In this document: positions 20,381 to 32,069 of the stretch, piece after piece
Layout: each line of letters begins with the position of its first letter
Numbering within the stretch: position 1 is the stretch's first letter
Source of the DNA: Staphylococcus croceilyticus
GTDB lineage: Bacteria > Bacillota > Bacilli > Staphylococcales > Staphylococcaceae
Assembly: GCF_002902575.1 (NCBI RefSeq)
Contig: NZ_PPRD01000145.1
Span: 1 to 58,201 of the forward strand
Direction: 5' to 3'
DNA: 58,201 bases
Translations under genes and position numbers: made by a program
The notes under the pieces: model-generated
The model's input: the letters and a program-made list of their open reading frames with translations, nothing else
Told to the model about the DNA's origin: nothing
Databases searched by the model: none

Positions 20381-20488
20381 GATAATCCCCCTACGTTTTT
20401 CTTTATGTTCACATTACTATTTTAAACTATTCATGAACAATTTAACAAAATCCCCCTCCTATACAGAGACTTTCTAAAACTTAATTTT

Positions 20489-20516
20489 TTGACTTATTTT
20501 GTATTATCGTTACAAT
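20489..20516 (+). promoter_or_regulatory. SigA-type promoter of the 27-aa membrane peptide
   Basis: TTGACT at 20489-20494, 16 bp, then TACAAT at 20511-20516. This is one of the better promoter matches in the window, about 30 nt upstream of the small ORF. Confidence 0.7.
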
Positions 20517-20546
20517 TAAGTAAAGTTAAATTGGAGGCTTTTTATA

Positions 20547-20630
20547 ATGATGCATTTTATTATTCCCCTACTATCTATGTTTATTGTGTTATTAATAGGT
20601 TGGATTTTAATTAAAATTTTTATTCGCTAA
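20547..20630 (+). CDS. 27-residue hydrophobic membrane peptide, function unknown
   Basis: A short frame reading MMHFIIPLLSMFIVL and then LIGWILIKIFIR: a single membrane helix with a positively charged end (K, R). It has TTGGAGG 9 nt before the ATG, a good promoter at 20489-20516 and a terminator at 20651-20692, so it is a complete small transcription unit of about 170 nt. It is convergent with the pyr operon tail. Its size and composition resemble type I toxin peptides and other small membrane regulators, but I do not recognise a family and no antisense RNA is evident. It could also be a small RNA with a fortuitous frame. Confidence 0.55.
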   Translation: MMHFIIPLLSMFIVLLIGWILIKIFIR

Positions 20631-20650
20631 TATTATGAGTTGGATACATT

Positions 20651-20692
20651 TAAACGCCATGGGTAGACGCGCTCAGTGGCGTTATTTTTTTA
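20651..20692 (+). terminator. terminator of the small peptide gene
   Basis: AACGCCA and TGGCGTT pair around a 17-nt loop, followed by ATTTTTTTAT on the plus strand. Confidence 0.75.
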
Positions 20693-20696
20693 TAAA

Positions 20697-20758
20697 AAAA
20701 TGGTACATATACGACTATGTCTAGTTTCAAACAACTGTCGTGATATGCACCATTTTGT
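20697..20758 (-). terminator. terminator at the end of the pyr operon
   Basis: A long imperfect stem: AAAATGGTGCATATCACGAC pairs with GTCGTATATGTACCATTTT on the minus strand, followed by TTTATAAAAA. It lies just after the ORF downstream of pyrE. Confidence 0.75.
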
Positions 20759-20761
20759 CTT

Positions 20762-20989
20762 TTAAATTTCGCCTTTTTGGCGTAACTTTTCTTTCGCTTT
20801 TTTGAAAAAGTCAATTGTATGTTCGAAAGCTTTCATGTTTGTTTTATCACTCTCATTATGAATACTTTCAATACTTTCATCAATCGTTAGTGTATGGTCT
20901 GGGGTTTTAAAATTACTTTCACTATATAAAAAATCATTCACATGTTTCATCTTATTATAAAAATGATTTTTTTCTTTTTCAGTAGTCAA
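20762..20989 (-). CDS. small hydrophilic protein at the end of the pyr operon, function unknown
   Basis: A 75-aa soluble, charged protein with no recognisable domain; acidic in the middle (DESIESIHNESDK) and basic at the end (FFKKAKEKLRQKGEI). It follows pyrE by 29 nt and precedes the operon terminator, so it is probably co-transcribed with pyrimidine synthesis genes. The start is likely TTG at 20989, since a ribosome binding site AAAGGGGG lies 9 nt upstream and the nearby ATG is in another frame and quickly stops. A link to pyrimidine metabolism is only positional. Confidence 0.65.
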   Translation of the reverse strand: MTTEKEKNHFYNKMKHVNDFLYSESNFKTPDHTLTIDESIESIHNESDKTNMKAFEHTIDFFKKAKEKLRQKGEI

Positions 20990-21018
20990 TATTCATTACC
21001 CCCTTTAAACATAGCTTA

Positions 21019-21627
21019 TTATAAGTTGTCTCTCCAATCAACTAACGTTTGAATATCTTCTTCAGAAATTTTACCTTCTTCACGAGCTACTTCAATCAAT
21101 TCATTATAGTTACTTAATGTGTAGAAAGGTACACCAATGTCTTTAAACATCTTATCTGCTTTAGCTAAGCCGTAAGTGAAAATAGCTACTACGCCTACAA
21201 CTTCTGCACCTGCTTCTTGTAAAGCTTCCACTGCTGTAATAGATGAGCCACCAGTTGAAATTAAATCTTCCACTACTACCACTTTTTTACCTTTACTTTG
21301 AGCGCCCTCGATTTGATTTTGTTTACCATGACTTTTACTTTTAGAACGTACATAGTTCATTGGTAAATTTAACTTTTCAGAGATATAAGCGGCATGAGGA
21401 ATGCCAGCTGTGGCAGTACCTGAAACAATCTCAACACCATTAAATTTATCAGTGATTAATTGGCTTAAGCCATCGCGAATTGCTTCACGCACTTCAGGAT
21501 AACCTAATGTCACACGGTTATCACAATAGATAGGTGATTTAATACCAGAACTCCACGTATATAAATCGTTTGGTGATAATGTAACTGCTTCAATATCTAA
21601 TAATGATTTCGCAATGTTTTTTGCCAT
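21019..21627 (-). CDS. pyrE: orotate phosphoribosyltransferase
   Basis: Makes orotidine 5'-phosphate from orotate and PRPP, the fifth step of UMP synthesis. The 202-aa type I phosphoribosyltransferase has the PRPP motif [14 protein letters not shown] (about 114-127) and the hood loop [15 protein letters not shown]. It starts 1 nt after the pyrF stop. Length matches staphylococcal PyrE. Confidence 0.97.
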   Translation of the reverse strand: MAKNIAKSLLDIEAVTLSPNDLYTWSSGIKSPIYCDNRVTLGYPEVREAIRDGLSQLITDKFNGVEIVSGTATAGIPHAAYISEKLNLPMNYVRSKSKSHGKQNQIEGAQSKGKKVVVVEDLISTGGSSITAVEALQEAGAEVVGVVAIFTYGLAKADKMFKDIGVPFYTLSNYNELIEVAREEGKISEEDIQTLVDWRDNL

Positions 21628-21628
21628 C

Positions 21629-22321
21629 TTAACCTAACCAACTTTCTTTAATATTTTTGTAACTCTCTACTGGATTTTGACTTTGCGTAATTGGACGTCC
21701 AACTACAATATGTGTTGCCCCTAATTGTTTAGCATCTTCAGGTGTAGTAATCCTTTTTTGATCATTAACCGCTGCCCCTTGTGGTCTGATCCCTGGTGTT
21801 ACTTTTAAAAAGTCTGAACCTAACTCATTTGTTAATAATTCTGCTTCTAGTGGTGAACATACAACACCATCAAGTCCAGCTTTCTGTGTTAATTTCGCAT
21901 AATTCAATACGGCTTCTTCAATAGTCGTTTGAATATTTTGTTCGTTATGCAACATCTCTTCAGTAGTAGAAGTTAACTGAGTTACCGCTATAATCTTTGT
22001 ATCTTTACTATATTTACGTAAACCGCGTACAGCTGCTTCCATCATTTGTGTACCTCCAGCAGCATGCACATTAACTAAATCTACATCAAGTTTACCTAAA
22101 CCTTCCATTGCTTTTTCCACAGTATTAGGAATGTCGTGCAATTTAAGGTCTAGAAAGATATCATGTCCACGTGATTTAATCGTTTTAATTAAGTCTGGCC
22201 CTGCTTGGTAAAATAATTCCATACCAATCTTCACAAACAATGGTTCATCGAATTGATCAAGAAATGTATTTACTTTATCTGCAGATTCAAAATCTAAAGC
22301 GATAATTGGTAAATCTTTCAT
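21629..22321 (-). CDS. pyrF: orotidine 5'-phosphate decarboxylase
   Basis: Decarboxylates OMP to UMP, the last step of the pathway. The 230-aa TIM barrel has the catalytic charged set D10, K31, D58, K60 and D63 ([10 protein letters not shown] at 58-67) and the phosphate-binding VVGRPI near the end. It is separated from carB by an unusually long structured spacer of 278 bp, unlike the tight joints elsewhere in the operon. Confidence 0.97.
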   Translation of the reverse strand: MKDLPIIALDFESADKVNTFLDQFDEPLFVKIGMELFYQAGPDLIKTIKSRGHDIFLDLKLHDIPNTVEKAMEGLGKLDVDLVNVHAAGGTQMMEAAVRGLRKYSKDTKIIAVTQLTSTTEEMLHNEQNIQTTIEEAVLNYAKLTQKAGLDGVVCSPLEAELLTNELGSDFLKVTPGIRPQGAAVNDQKRITTPEDAKQLGATHIVVGRPITQSQNPVESYKNIKESWLG

Positions 22322-22337
22322 TTATAAGCTCCTTTTG

Positions 22338-22593
22338 AAAATGAACGACGAGAGCAGCGTAAGCTTCATAAAAATTTATGCTTTATAATACTGTTTAACG
22401 GCTTCCCAAAAGCAGGATCCTCGGCAGAGGGGCCCTCAGCACAGAGATTTTCAAAAAGAAAATCTACAAGCAAAGCAAGCTGGGGTGCCATCGCGATTCG
22501 ACAAAATTTGAAATTCAATTTTGCTCATCGCTCGGTTCTGCTCAAAACCTAAACACTTTTGTTCAGACCTTATTCTGCTCTGTCGTTTTCATT
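22338..22593. repeat. structured repeat element with terminal inverted repeats inside the pyr operon
   Basis: Fills the pyrF-carB gap. Imperfect terminal inverted repeats of about 19 bp (AAATGAACGACGAGAGCAG at 22338-22356, complement of CTGCTCTGTCGTTTTCATT at 22575-22593) enclose several hairpins. These include AAGCTTCATAAA/TTTATGCTT (22360-22383) and GCGAT...ATCGC with CAAAATTTGA/TCAATTTTG inside (22492-22532). A STAR-like unit runs on the minus strand at 22428-22487 (GGGGCCCTCAGCACAGAG and AAGCAAAGCAAGCTGGGG). No coding frame is supported. The design looks like a MITE or REP-type element. Confidence 0.7.
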
Positions 22594-22599
22594 AATTGT

Positions 22600-25500
22600 T
22601 TACATATTTCTCATTGTGAATGTCATGCTTTCAATAACATTTGTTAATGCGCTTGCTGTATCTAATGAAGTTAAGCAAGGTACACCATTTTCTACAGTAG
22701 TACGACGGATTTGGAAACCATCTCTTTCTACTTCTTTACCTTTTGTCATTGTATTAATCACAATTTGTACTTCTCCGTTTTGAATACGTGTTAGTAAATC
22801 ATCTTCTCCACCGATTTTACCTACGACTTCAACTGGGATGTGATGTTCTTTTAATTTTTCAGCTGTACCTTCTGTTGCTAAGATTTTGTAGCCTACTTCA
22901 TTTAAGCGATGTGCTATTTTTACGATTTCTTCTTTATCTTTATCACTAACTGTCATTAATACAGTACCGTGATCTTTTACTTCTACTCCACTACCAGTTA
23001 AGCCTTTATATAAAGCTTTTTCTAATGTCATGTCTTTACCCATAACTTCACCGGTAGATTTCATCTCAGGTCCAAGCGTTACGTCTACATTTTTCAATTT
23101 ATTAAAGCTGAATACTGGTGCTTTAACGTATACACCTTCTGAGTATGGTTGAACCCCTTGTTTATAACCTAAGTCTTTCAACTTAGTACCCATAATTGCT
23201 TGCATTGCTAATTGCGCCATTTGAATATCAGTAATTTTACTTAGGAATGGCACTGTACGGCTGGCACGTGGGTTCACTTCTAATACGTAAACACCATCAT
23301 GTGCGATAACGAATTGGATATTGATTAAACCAACGATATTTAAACCTTTAGCTAATTTGATTGTGTAATCTTCTAGCGTATCAATATCTTCTTGGCTTAA
23401 TGTTTGTGGTGGATACACTGCGATTGAGTCACCACTATGCACACCTGCACGTTCGATATGTTCCATGATACCAGGGATGATCACTGTTTCACCGTCTGAA
23501 ATCGCGTCTACTTCGATTTCTTTACCTGTTAAATATCTATCAACTAATACAGGATGTTCTGGACTTGCTTTAACCGCTTGTTCCATATAGTTTTCTAATT
23601 CAGCATCGCTATTTACGATTTCCATTGCACGTCCACCTAAAACATAGGATGGTCGTACTACAACTGGATAGCCAATTTCACGGGCATTTTCAAGCGCTTC
23701 CTTAGGAGAAGTTGCAGTCTTACCTTTAGGTTGTGGGACATCGATCTTACGTAATAACGCTTCAAACTCTTTTCTATCTTCTGCACGGTTTAAATCTTCT
23801 AATGTCGTACCTAAGATTTGAACACCATATTTCGCTAACTTATCTGCTAAGTTGATCGCTGTTTGACCACCGAATTGTACAACCACACCTTTAGGTTGTT
23901 CTAAGTTAATGATATTCATTACATCTTCTTCAGTTAATGGTTCGAAGTATAATTTATCTGAAATTGAAAAGTCTGTTGAAACTGTTTCAGGGTTATTATT
24001 TACGATAATTGCTTCATACCCAGCATTTTGGATAGCCCATACAGCGTGTACAGTGGCATAGTCAAATTCTACCCCTTGTCCAATACGGATTGGACCTGAA
24101 CCAAGTACTAAGATTTTTTCTTTATCTGTAACAACTGATTCATTTTCAGTTTCATACGTGCCGTAATAATATGGTGTTGTAGATTCAAATTCTGCTGCAC
24201 ATGTATCTACCATTTTATATACTGGCTTGATATTGTTGTCTTGGCGTAATTGATATACTTCTTCTTCTGTCGTGCCAAAGCGGTGAGCGATTACTTTATC
24301 ACTAAAGCCATAATCTTTAGCATATTTAAGGTATTCTAAATCACCAGGATGTTCTTTTAATTCATGCTCAATGTTAATGATGTTTTGGAATTTATTTAAG
24401 AAGAAATAATCGATTTGAGTCATGTTATGAATTTCTTCTAATGTTGTACCACGACGAATTGCTTCACCGATGAAGAATAAGCGTTCATCATCTTGATGAC
24501 CAATACGTTCTTTAATATAGTCTAAGTCGAAACTTTCACCGTTTGGTAAGCCTAAATGATGTACACCATATTCTAATGAACGGATGGCTTTTAATAACGA
24601 TTCTTCATATGTACGTCCAATAGCCATTACTTCACCGGTAGCTTTCATTTGCGTACCTAGTTCTCGTTCACCTTTTTCAAATTTATCAAATGGGAAACGA
24701 GGAATCTTAGAAATTACATAGTCTAATGCCGGTTCGAAGGCAGCATAAGATGTGCCAGTTACTGGATTTAACATTTCATCTAACGTTAATCCTACTGCGA
24801 TTTTAGCCGCTAGTTTAGCAATTGGATAACCCGTTGCTTTAGAAGCTAATGCTGATGAACGTGACACACGTGGGTTTACTTCGATAATATAGTAATTTAG
24901 AGAATGTGGATCTAAAGCTAATTGAACGTTACATCCACCTTCAATACCTAAAGCTCTGATAACTTTAAGTGATACATCACGTAACATTTGATATTCAACA
25001 TCAGATAAAGTTTGACTTGGTGCCACAACGATTGAGTCACCAGTATGGATACCGACTGGGTCGATGTTTTCCATATTACATACTACAATCGCGTTATCAT
25101 TTTTATCACGCATTACTTCATATTCGATTTCTTTATAACCTGCGATTGATTTTTCAATTAAACATTGTGTAGCAGGGCTATAATGTAAACCATTACTTAC
25201 TACTTCTTTTAACTCTTCGTCATTGTGACAGATACCGCCGCCAGTCCCCCCCATAGTGAATGCTGGGCGTACAATTAATGGGTAACCTACTTGTTCTTTG
25301 AAAGCAAAAGCTTGTTCTACCGTATTAACGATATCACTTTCAGGTACGGGAACGTTTAAGTCATTCATTAATGATCTAAACAGTTCTCTGTCTTCTGCTT
25401 GTTGAATTGATTCAAGTTCAGTACCTAATAGTTTTACATTATTTGCTTCTAACACGCCGCTATCATGTAATTGAATTGCCATGTTTAAACCGGTTTGACC

Positions 25501-25773
25501 ACCTAGTGTTGGTAGCAATGCATCGGGTTGTTCTTTACGGATAATGCGAGCAATAAAATCATGTGTTAACGGTTCGATATAAACTTTATCTGCAATTTCT
25601 TTATCTGTCATAATTGTTGCAGGATTCGAGTTAACTAAGATAACACGGTATCCTTCTTCTTTAAGCGCTAAACACGCTTGTGTACCTGCATAATCAAATT
25701 CTGCAGCTTGTCCTATTATAATTGGACCTGATCCAATTACTAGAATGGTTTGAATATCGTCACGTTTAGGCAT
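22600..25773 (-). CDS. carB: carbamoyl-phosphate synthase large subunit
   Basis: Makes carbamoyl phosphate from bicarbonate, ammonia and two ATP, with ammonia channelled from CarA. The 1057-aa protein shows the duplicated design: ATP-grasp half 1 (about 1-400, [17 protein letters not shown]), an oligomerisation domain, ATP-grasp half 2 (about 555-930, [17 protein letters not shown]) and the C-terminal MGS-like allosteric domain (from about 935). Its ATG overlaps the carA end by 8 nt. It serves both pyrimidine and arginine synthesis unless another copy exists outside the window. Confidence 0.98.
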   Translation of the reverse strand: MPKRDDIQTILVIGSGPIIIGQAAEFDYAGTQACLALKEEGYRVILVNSNPATIMTDKEIADKVYIEPLTHDFIARIIRKEQPDALLPTLGGQTGLNMAIQLHDSGVLEANNVKLLGTELESIQQAEDRELFRSLMNDLNVPVPESDIVNTVEQAFAFKEQVGYPLIVRPAFTMGGTGGGICHNDEELKEVVSNGLHYSPATQCLIEKSIAGYKEIEYEVMRDKNDNAIVVCNMENIDPVGIHTGDSIVVAPSQTLSDVEYQMLRDVSLKVIRALGIEGGCNVQLALDPHSLNYYIIEVNPRVSRSSALASKATGYPIAKLAAKIAVGLTLDEMLNPVTGTSYAAFEPALDYVISKIPRFPFDKFEKGERELGTQMKATGEVMAIGRTYEESLLKAIRSLEYGVHHLGLPNGESFDLDYIKERIGHQDDERLFFIGEAIRRGTTLEEIHNMTQIDYFFLNKFQNIINIEHELKEHPGDLEYLKYAKDYGFSDKVIAHRFGTTEEEVYQLRQDNNIKPVYKMVDTCAAEFESTTPYYYGTYETENESVVTDKEKILVLGSGPIRIGQGVEFDYATVHAVWAIQNAGYEAIIVNNNPETVSTDFSISDKLYFEPLTEEDVMNIINLEQPKGVVVQFGGQTAINLADKLAKYGVQILGTTLEDLNRAEDRKEFEALLRKIDVPQPKGKTATSPKEALENAREIGYPVVVRPSYVLGGRAMEIVNSDAELENYMEQAVKASPEHPVLVDRYLTGKEIEVDAISDGETVIIPGIMEHIERAGVHSGDSIAVYPPQTLSQEDIDTLEDYTIKLAKGLNIVGLINIQFVIAHDGVYVLEVNPRASRTVPFLSKITDIQMAQLAMQAIMGTKLKDLGYKQGVQPYSEGVYVKAPVFSFNKLKNVDVTLGPEMKSTGEVMGKDMTLEKALYKGLTGSGVEVKDHGTVLMTVSDKDKEEIVKIAHRLNEVGYKILATEGTAEKLKEHHIPVEVVGKIGGEDDLLTRIQNGEVQIVINTMTKGKEVERDGFQIRRTTVENGVPCLTSLDTASALTNVIESMTFTMRNM

Positions 25774-26866
25774 TTACTGTATGCTCCTTTTCTTTAAATT
25801 CTTTCATCATTGTCATAAATTCGTCGAATAAATAATTTGAATCACTTGGGCCTGGTCTTGCTTCAGGGTGATATTGTACTGAGAACGCAGGTAATGTTTT
25901 ATGTCTTAAACCTTCTACTGTGCCATCGTTTAAAGCGATATGTGTAACTTCTAAATTTGTATTTGCTAATGAGTCTTTATCAATCGCATAACCGTGGTTT
26001 TGACTAGTAATATCTACTTTACCTGTACGTAAGTCTTTTACCGGGTGGTTCGCACCACGGTGACCAAACTTCATCTTGAATGAAGTAGCACCTTGAGATA
26101 ATGCAAACAATTGATGTCCTAAGCAAATACCGAAGAATGGAATTTTGCCTAAAATACCATTAATCATATCTAATGCAACGTCTACTTCATCTGGATCCCC
26201 AGGACCGTTAGATAACATTACACCATCTGGAGACATCGCTAAGATTTCTTCCGCTGACGTATCATAAGGTACAACCGTTACGTTACATCCTCTTGAGTTT
26301 AATTCACGCACAATGTTTTGTTTCTTACCAAAGTCTAATAATACAACGCTTAAGTCCGAACCTGTTGAAACATATGGTGTTTTAGTTGAAACTGTAGTCA
26401 CTTCATCGCGAGGTAACTCTGCTGTTTTTAAGCTTTCAACTAATTGTTCAATTTCTTCCTTATTATCAGTAAATCCAGCTTTTAATACACCGTGTTGTCT
26501 GATTTTACGTGTAATACTACGTGTATCAACGCCTGAAATTCCTGGAATCTTGTATTGTTCAAGTACTTCATGTAATGTTTTTTGTTTTCTAAAATTACTT
26601 GGGTGCGTACTTGCTTCTTTCACTACTACACCATTTAATGTAGGTGTTAATGATTCGAAATCATCTCTATTAATTCCGTAATTCCCAATCAATGGGTAGG
26701 TAAAGGTCACGATTTGACCAGTATAAGATGGGTCAGAAATTGTTTCTTGATAACCTGTCATGGCTGTGTTGAACACAATTTCTCCGATAGATAATTCATC
26801 TGATCCTAATTTATAGCCTTCATAAAATGTCCCATCTTCTAATACAAGATAACGTCGTTCAAGCAT
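25766..26866 (-). CDS. carA: carbamoyl-phosphate synthase small (glutaminase) subunit
   Basis: Class I glutamine amidotransferase that releases ammonia for CarB. The 366-aa protein has the N-terminal CPSase-specific domain and a C-terminal amidotransferase with the nucleophile in [16 protein letters not shown] and the catalytic His in [15 protein letters not shown] chose the ATG at 26866 ([12 protein letters not shown]), 9 nt after AAGGAGG and 1 nt past the pyrC stop; a further 12 in-frame residues upstream lie inside pyrC and do not look native. Confidence 0.97.
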   Translation of the reverse strand: MLERRYLVLEDGTFYEGYKLGSDELSIGEIVFNTAMTGYQETISDPSYTGQIVTFTYPLIGNYGINRDDFESLTPTLNGVVVKEASTHPSNFRKQKTLHEVLEQYKIPGISGVDTRSITRKIRQHGVLKAGFTDNKEEIEQLVESLKTAELPRDEVTTVSTKTPYVSTGSDLSVVLLDFGKKQNIVRELNSRGCNVTVVPYDTSAEEILAMSPDGVMLSNGPGDPDEVDVALDMINGILGKIPFFGICLGHQLFALSQGATSFKMKFGHRGANHPVKDLRTGKVDITSQNHGYAIDKDSLANTNLEVTHIALNDGTVEGLRHKTLPAFSVQYHPEARPGPSDSNYLFDEFMTMMKEFKEKEHTVNA

Positions 26867-26867
26867 C

Positions 26868-28142
26868 TTACTTATCCTCCTTAAATTTAACTTCGCCTTC
26901 AACCATTGTTAATACTGGATTACCGTATACTTTGTATCCAATGAATGGTGTGTTATCCGCTTTAGATAAGAAATCTTCGCCTCTGATTTCGCGTTCCTCA
27001 TCTAAGTTAATGATTGTTAAGTCAGCAAAGCTTCCTTCTTCTAATCTGCCATATGGTAAATCGAATGTTTCAGCAGGTTTAATAGTTAAATAATCCACTA
27101 ATTGTTGAAGTGTCCAGTCCCCATTTTTCACAAAGTGTGTGTATAATAATGGGAATGCTGTTTCACTACCCACAATACCGAATGGTGCTTTCGTCATCGG
27201 TTGTGCTTTCTCCTCTTTAGCATGAGGCGCATGGTCTGTTGCGATACAATCAATCGTACCATCTAATAAGCCTTCTAATAACGCTTCTCTGTCTTCTTTA
27301 CTTCTTAAAGGTGGATTCATTTTGAAAATGGCGTCATCCCCTGGCACATCATCTTCTGTTAATAATAAGTGATGTGGTGTTACTTCTGCAGTAACATGAA
27401 TGCCTGCTGCTTTAGCATCACGAATTGCTCTAACACTTTCTTTAGTAGAGACATGACACACATGGTAATGACAATCTGCAGCTTCTGCTAATAATACGTC
27501 TCTAGCAATTTGTACTGCTTCACAAATATTAGGAATACCAGGAATACCTAATTCTTCACTACGTTTACCTTGATGCATCGCACCGCCGTAGATTAAGCTG
27601 TTATCTTCACAGTGCGCTACTACAGCTTTATTTACTTTAGCAGCTTGTTGCATTGCTTCATACATCATTGCAGCTTCTTGCACACCTACACCATCATCAG
27701 TGAAAGCGAAAGCGCCCTCTTTAGCTAAAGCTTCAAAATCTACATGCTCTTTACCTGCTTCACGTACTGTAATTGAAGCGTATGGTAATACACGTACTTG
27801 CGCATTTTCTTTAATAAGTTCATTTAAACGACCCATGTTTTCAACTGAATCTGGTACAGGACGCGTATTTGGCATTGGACATACTGTAGTGAAACCACCA
27901 CGAGCTGCTGCTTTTGTGCCTGTTTCAATCGTTTCTTTATGTTCACCGCCTGGCTCACGTAAGTGTACATGTACATCTACAAATCCAGGTGCCACGAATT
28001 GGCCTTGTGCATCAATTACTTCAACATCGTCTTTTACTTCAATTGAGTTGCTAATTTCTTTGATGTGTTGTCCATCAATTAATATTGAAACTTGTTTCAG
28101 TTCACCGTTATCTAAAATTTGAGCGTTTTTAATTAATTTCAT
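26868..28142 (-). CDS. pyrC: dihydroorotase
   Basis: Cyclises carbamoyl aspartate to dihydroorotate. The 424-aa class I amidohydrolase has the zinc motif [10 protein letters not shown] (H58, H60) and IATDHAPH near residue 303, plus further His ligands in VAHCEDN and [10 protein letters not shown]. The next enzyme, PyrD, is not encoded in this operon and must lie elsewhere. Confidence 0.97.
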   Translation of the reverse strand: MKLIKNAQILDNGELKQVSILIDGQHIKEISNSIEVKDDVEVIDAQGQFVAPGFVDVHVHLREPGGEHKETIETGTKAAARGGFTTVCPMPNTRPVPDSVENMGRLNELIKENAQVRVLPYASITVREAGKEHVDFEALAKEGAFAFTDDGVGVQEAAMMYEAMQQAAKVNKAVVAHCEDNSLIYGGAMHQGKRSEELGIPGIPNICEAVQIARDVLLAEAADCHYHVCHVSTKESVRAIRDAKAAGIHVTAEVTPHHLLLTEDDVPGDDAIFKMNPPLRSKEDREALLEGLLDGTIDCIATDHAPHAKEEKAQPMTKAPFGIVGSETAFPLLYTHFVKNGDWTLQQLVDYLTIKPAETFDLPYGRLEEGSFADLTIINLDEEREIRGEDFLSKADNTPFIGYKVYGNPVLTMVEGEVKFKEDK

Positions 28143-28145
28143 TAT

Positions 28146-30384
<2,239 letters not shown>

Positions 30385-30402
30385 CTTTTTTCTTCCTTTC
30401 TA

Positions 30403-30446
30403 TAAAAAAAGTCTCTTTACATTATGGATGTAAAGAGACTAAAAAA
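30403..30446 (-). terminator. attenuator terminator in front of pyrP
   Basis: A 12-bp perfect stem (AGTCTCTTTACA and complement, 30410-30421 with 30429-30440) with a 7-nt loop and a T7 run on the minus strand. It sits just before the pyrP ribosome binding site and after the PyrR-type site at 30591-30624, so it is the regulated terminator. Confidence 0.9.
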
Positions 30447-30590
30447 TTTGTACTCATTATAATAGATAACATTGAATGTATCATGCTAATCTATTAAGTA
30501 CCTGATAAAGTATTTAATTACAGTGAGTATAAGGATAAATTGATTTGTTATTTTATACTATCGATTTACATACTCACCATTAAATACTTC

Positions 30591-30624
30591 ACCTTTTTCA
30601 GTCTCTCGTACTGATTTAAAAGGT
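30591..30624 (-). promoter_or_regulatory. PyrR-binding anti-antiterminator hairpin 2 (pyrR-pyrP gap)
   Basis: On the minus strand: ACCTTTT, AAATCAGTACGAGAGACTG and AAAAAGGT fold into an outer and an inner stem with the GAGAG loop typical of PyrR sites. Its loop is diverged from the usual TCCAGAGAGG. It begins 2 nt after the pyrR stop codon. With the terminator at 30403-30446 it makes the second attenuator of the operon. Confidence 0.7.
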
Positions 30625-30626
30625 AT

Positions 30627-31154
30627 TTATTCAATTACTACTGCGTTACGTGAATCCTTTTCATCTAAATAAACTGAAACGGCTTCATTTTTAGCAGTTG
30701 GAATATTTTTTCCTACAAAATCTGCTCTAATTGGCAATTCACGGTGGCCTCGATCAACGAGTGCGGCTAAGCCAATCTTATTTGGTCGAGAATGTAATAA
30801 TATTGCATCTAATGAAGCTCTGACTGTACGTCCAGTGTAAAGGACATCGTCGATAATGATGACAACTTTATCTGTGATATCCGCATCAATATCGATAGCT
30901 TCTTTAGTAACTTGTTTATTTGTGATTTCAATATCATCTCTGAAATGCGTAATGTCAATCGTACCGGTTGGAACGCTTTTTTGTTCAATTTGGTTAATTT
31001 TATTTTGAATGCGTCGTGCTAAGAATTCTCCTCTTGTTTTAATTCCGAGTAATACAAGGTTTTCAGTACCTTTGTTGTATTCAAGAATTTCGTGCGCAAT
31101 GCGTGTGACTGTTCTTTGAATTGCAGCATCATCCATAATGATACGTTCTGACAT
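30627..31154 (-). CDS. pyrR: pyr operon attenuator / uracil phosphoribosyltransferase PyrR
   Basis: PyrR binds the pyr mRNA when UMP is plentiful and lets terminators form; it also has weak uracil phosphoribosyltransferase activity. The 175-aa protein has the PRPP-binding motif [18 protein letters not shown] and the basic RNA-binding face typical of the family. The start is ATG with AAGAGGTGAG. It is the first gene of the operon, flanked by two RNA sites that match its own target. Confidence 0.97.
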   Translation of the reverse strand: MSERIIMDDAAIQRTVTRIAHEILEYNKGTENLVLLGIKTRGEFLARRIQNKINQIEQKSVPTGTIDITHFRDDIEITNKQVTKEAIDIDADITDKVVIIIDDVLYTGRTVRASLDAILLHSRPNKIGLAALVDRGHRELPIRADFVGKNIPTAKNEAVSVYLDEKDSRNAVVIE

Positions 31155-31174
31155 TATCTCACCTCTTAAAATAT

Positions 31175-31212
31175 AAAAACCCTCATGTCTTTAATCAAAG
31201 ACACGAGGGTTT
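31175..31212 (-). terminator. attenuator terminator in the pyr leader
   Basis: Stem AAACCCTCGTGTCTTTG against its near complement CAAAGACATGAGGGTTT (minus strand), followed by TTATATTTT, directly before the pyrR ribosome binding site. Confidence 0.9.
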
Positions 31213-31329
31213 ATTTATATACAAATATGTAATGCTTTAGCGATTACATTTTAAAAGTTTCAGTTAATAAAACATACCGACCTAATATCGATGCTATGTT
31301 TTAATTTAGTATATAAAATTATTCTCTCT

Positions 31330-31364
31330 GTCTTTGAAGCCTCTCTGGACTTTCATTTAAAGAC
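31330..31364 (-). promoter_or_regulatory. PyrR-binding anti-antiterminator hairpin 1 (pyr leader)
   Basis: On the minus strand GTCTTT...AAAGAC encloses AAGTCCAGAGAGGCTT, an exact match to the PyrR loop consensus (AGTCCnGnGAGGYT). It lies 120 nt upstream of the leader terminator, the order needed for PyrR attenuation. Confidence 0.92.
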
Positions 31365-31392
31365 ATAACGTTTTCTTATTTGAACTGTTATT

Positions 31393-31421
31393 AGCTTAAT
31401 GCTTTTTTGAACATAAGTCAA
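31393..31421 (-). promoter_or_regulatory. pyr operon promoter
   Basis: On the minus strand TTGACT (31416-31421), 17 bp, TAAGCT (31393-31398). The resulting leader is about 230 nt and holds the PyrR site and terminator. Confidence 0.75.
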
Positions 31422-31479
31422 TGCAAAATTAAAAAAAGATACACTCTCAAACTGAAAAAATTTCAAAAACATAGTTCAT

Positions 31480-31941
31480 AGATAGTCACTCATTTTAGTT
31501 GTGTCGCGTTCCTGTGGGAAAGGCTCAAGCCTGTAGTCTTGTAAAGGCGTTCTTAGATAGATACTCACTCACTTAAGTTGCTAAGCTTTCCAGGGGTGCC
31601 GTCTCTAAAGCAGTTCTAAAATGGATTGATATTACACTTAAGTTGAGATGCTTGCCTAGGGGGGCTGGGTCGAGCCTTGGTCTTGTAAAGTAGTTCTTTG
31701 ATTTTAATCATTAGAACTACTTACTTAAGTGTGTGAACACTTAAGTTCCTCAACCCCAACTTGCATTGCTTGTAGAATTTCTATTCGAAATTCTTTATGT
31801 TGAGGCCCCGTCCCCAGCTTGCTTTGTTTGCAGACTTTCTATGCGAAAGTCTTTGTGCTGGGCCCCGCACTCAACCACGTTTAGTAATCTATCTTAGAAC
31901 TACTTACGTAAGTGTTTGAACACTTACGTTCATTAATATTC
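31480..31941. repeat. composite intergenic repeat, copy 2 (modules C-A-B, STAR insert, palindromes)
   Basis: Shares the three modules of 19339-19642 but in the order C (31483-31541), A (31542-31607), B (31608-31688). For example AAGTTGCTAAGCTTTCCAGG and the following GGTGCCGTCTCTAAAGCAGT are identical between copies. The start of module A (GTTCTTAGATAGAT) can pair with ATCTATCTTAGAAC at 31888-31901, enclosing everything between. Two palindromes follow TTAGAACTACTTA: CTTAAGTG-TGTG-AACACTTAAG (31725-31746) and CGTAAGTGTT-TG-AACACTTACG (31908-31929). A STAR-like segment lies between them. No coding frame is supported. Confidence 0.75.
31751..31867 (+). repeat. STAR-like element (two units)
   Basis: Two consecutive units of about 58 bp. 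Each starts CCC(C)A(A/G)CTTGC and has a hairpin (GAATTTC-TATTC-GAAATTC; GACTTTC-TATGC-GAAAGTC). The units end TATGTTGAGGCCCCG and TGTGCTGGGCCCCG. This matches the Staphylococcus aureus repeat (STAR) design of GC-rich TGTTGGGGCCC signatures around small hairpins. Confidence 0.8.
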
Positions 31942-31987
31942 ATATTAATACACAAGAACCTCACAATAGAGTTAAAATCATAAAATT

Positions 31988-32027
31988 AAAAAAGACAATT
32001 TCTATATTATTGCAATAGAAATCGTCT
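31988..32027 (-). terminator. terminator of the lspA-rluD transcript
   Basis: GACGATTTCTAT and ATAGAAATTGTC pair around a 9-nt loop on the minus strand, followed by TTTTTTAATTT. Confidence 0.88.
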
Positions 32028-32069
32028 CCTGTACTTATTCAAGAACTTTAAGTTCTAGTCTTTTCTATA

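Noticed and set aside
26313..26681. 122-codon open frame antisense to carA
   Set aside because: Shadow of a conserved gene without its own ribosome binding site.
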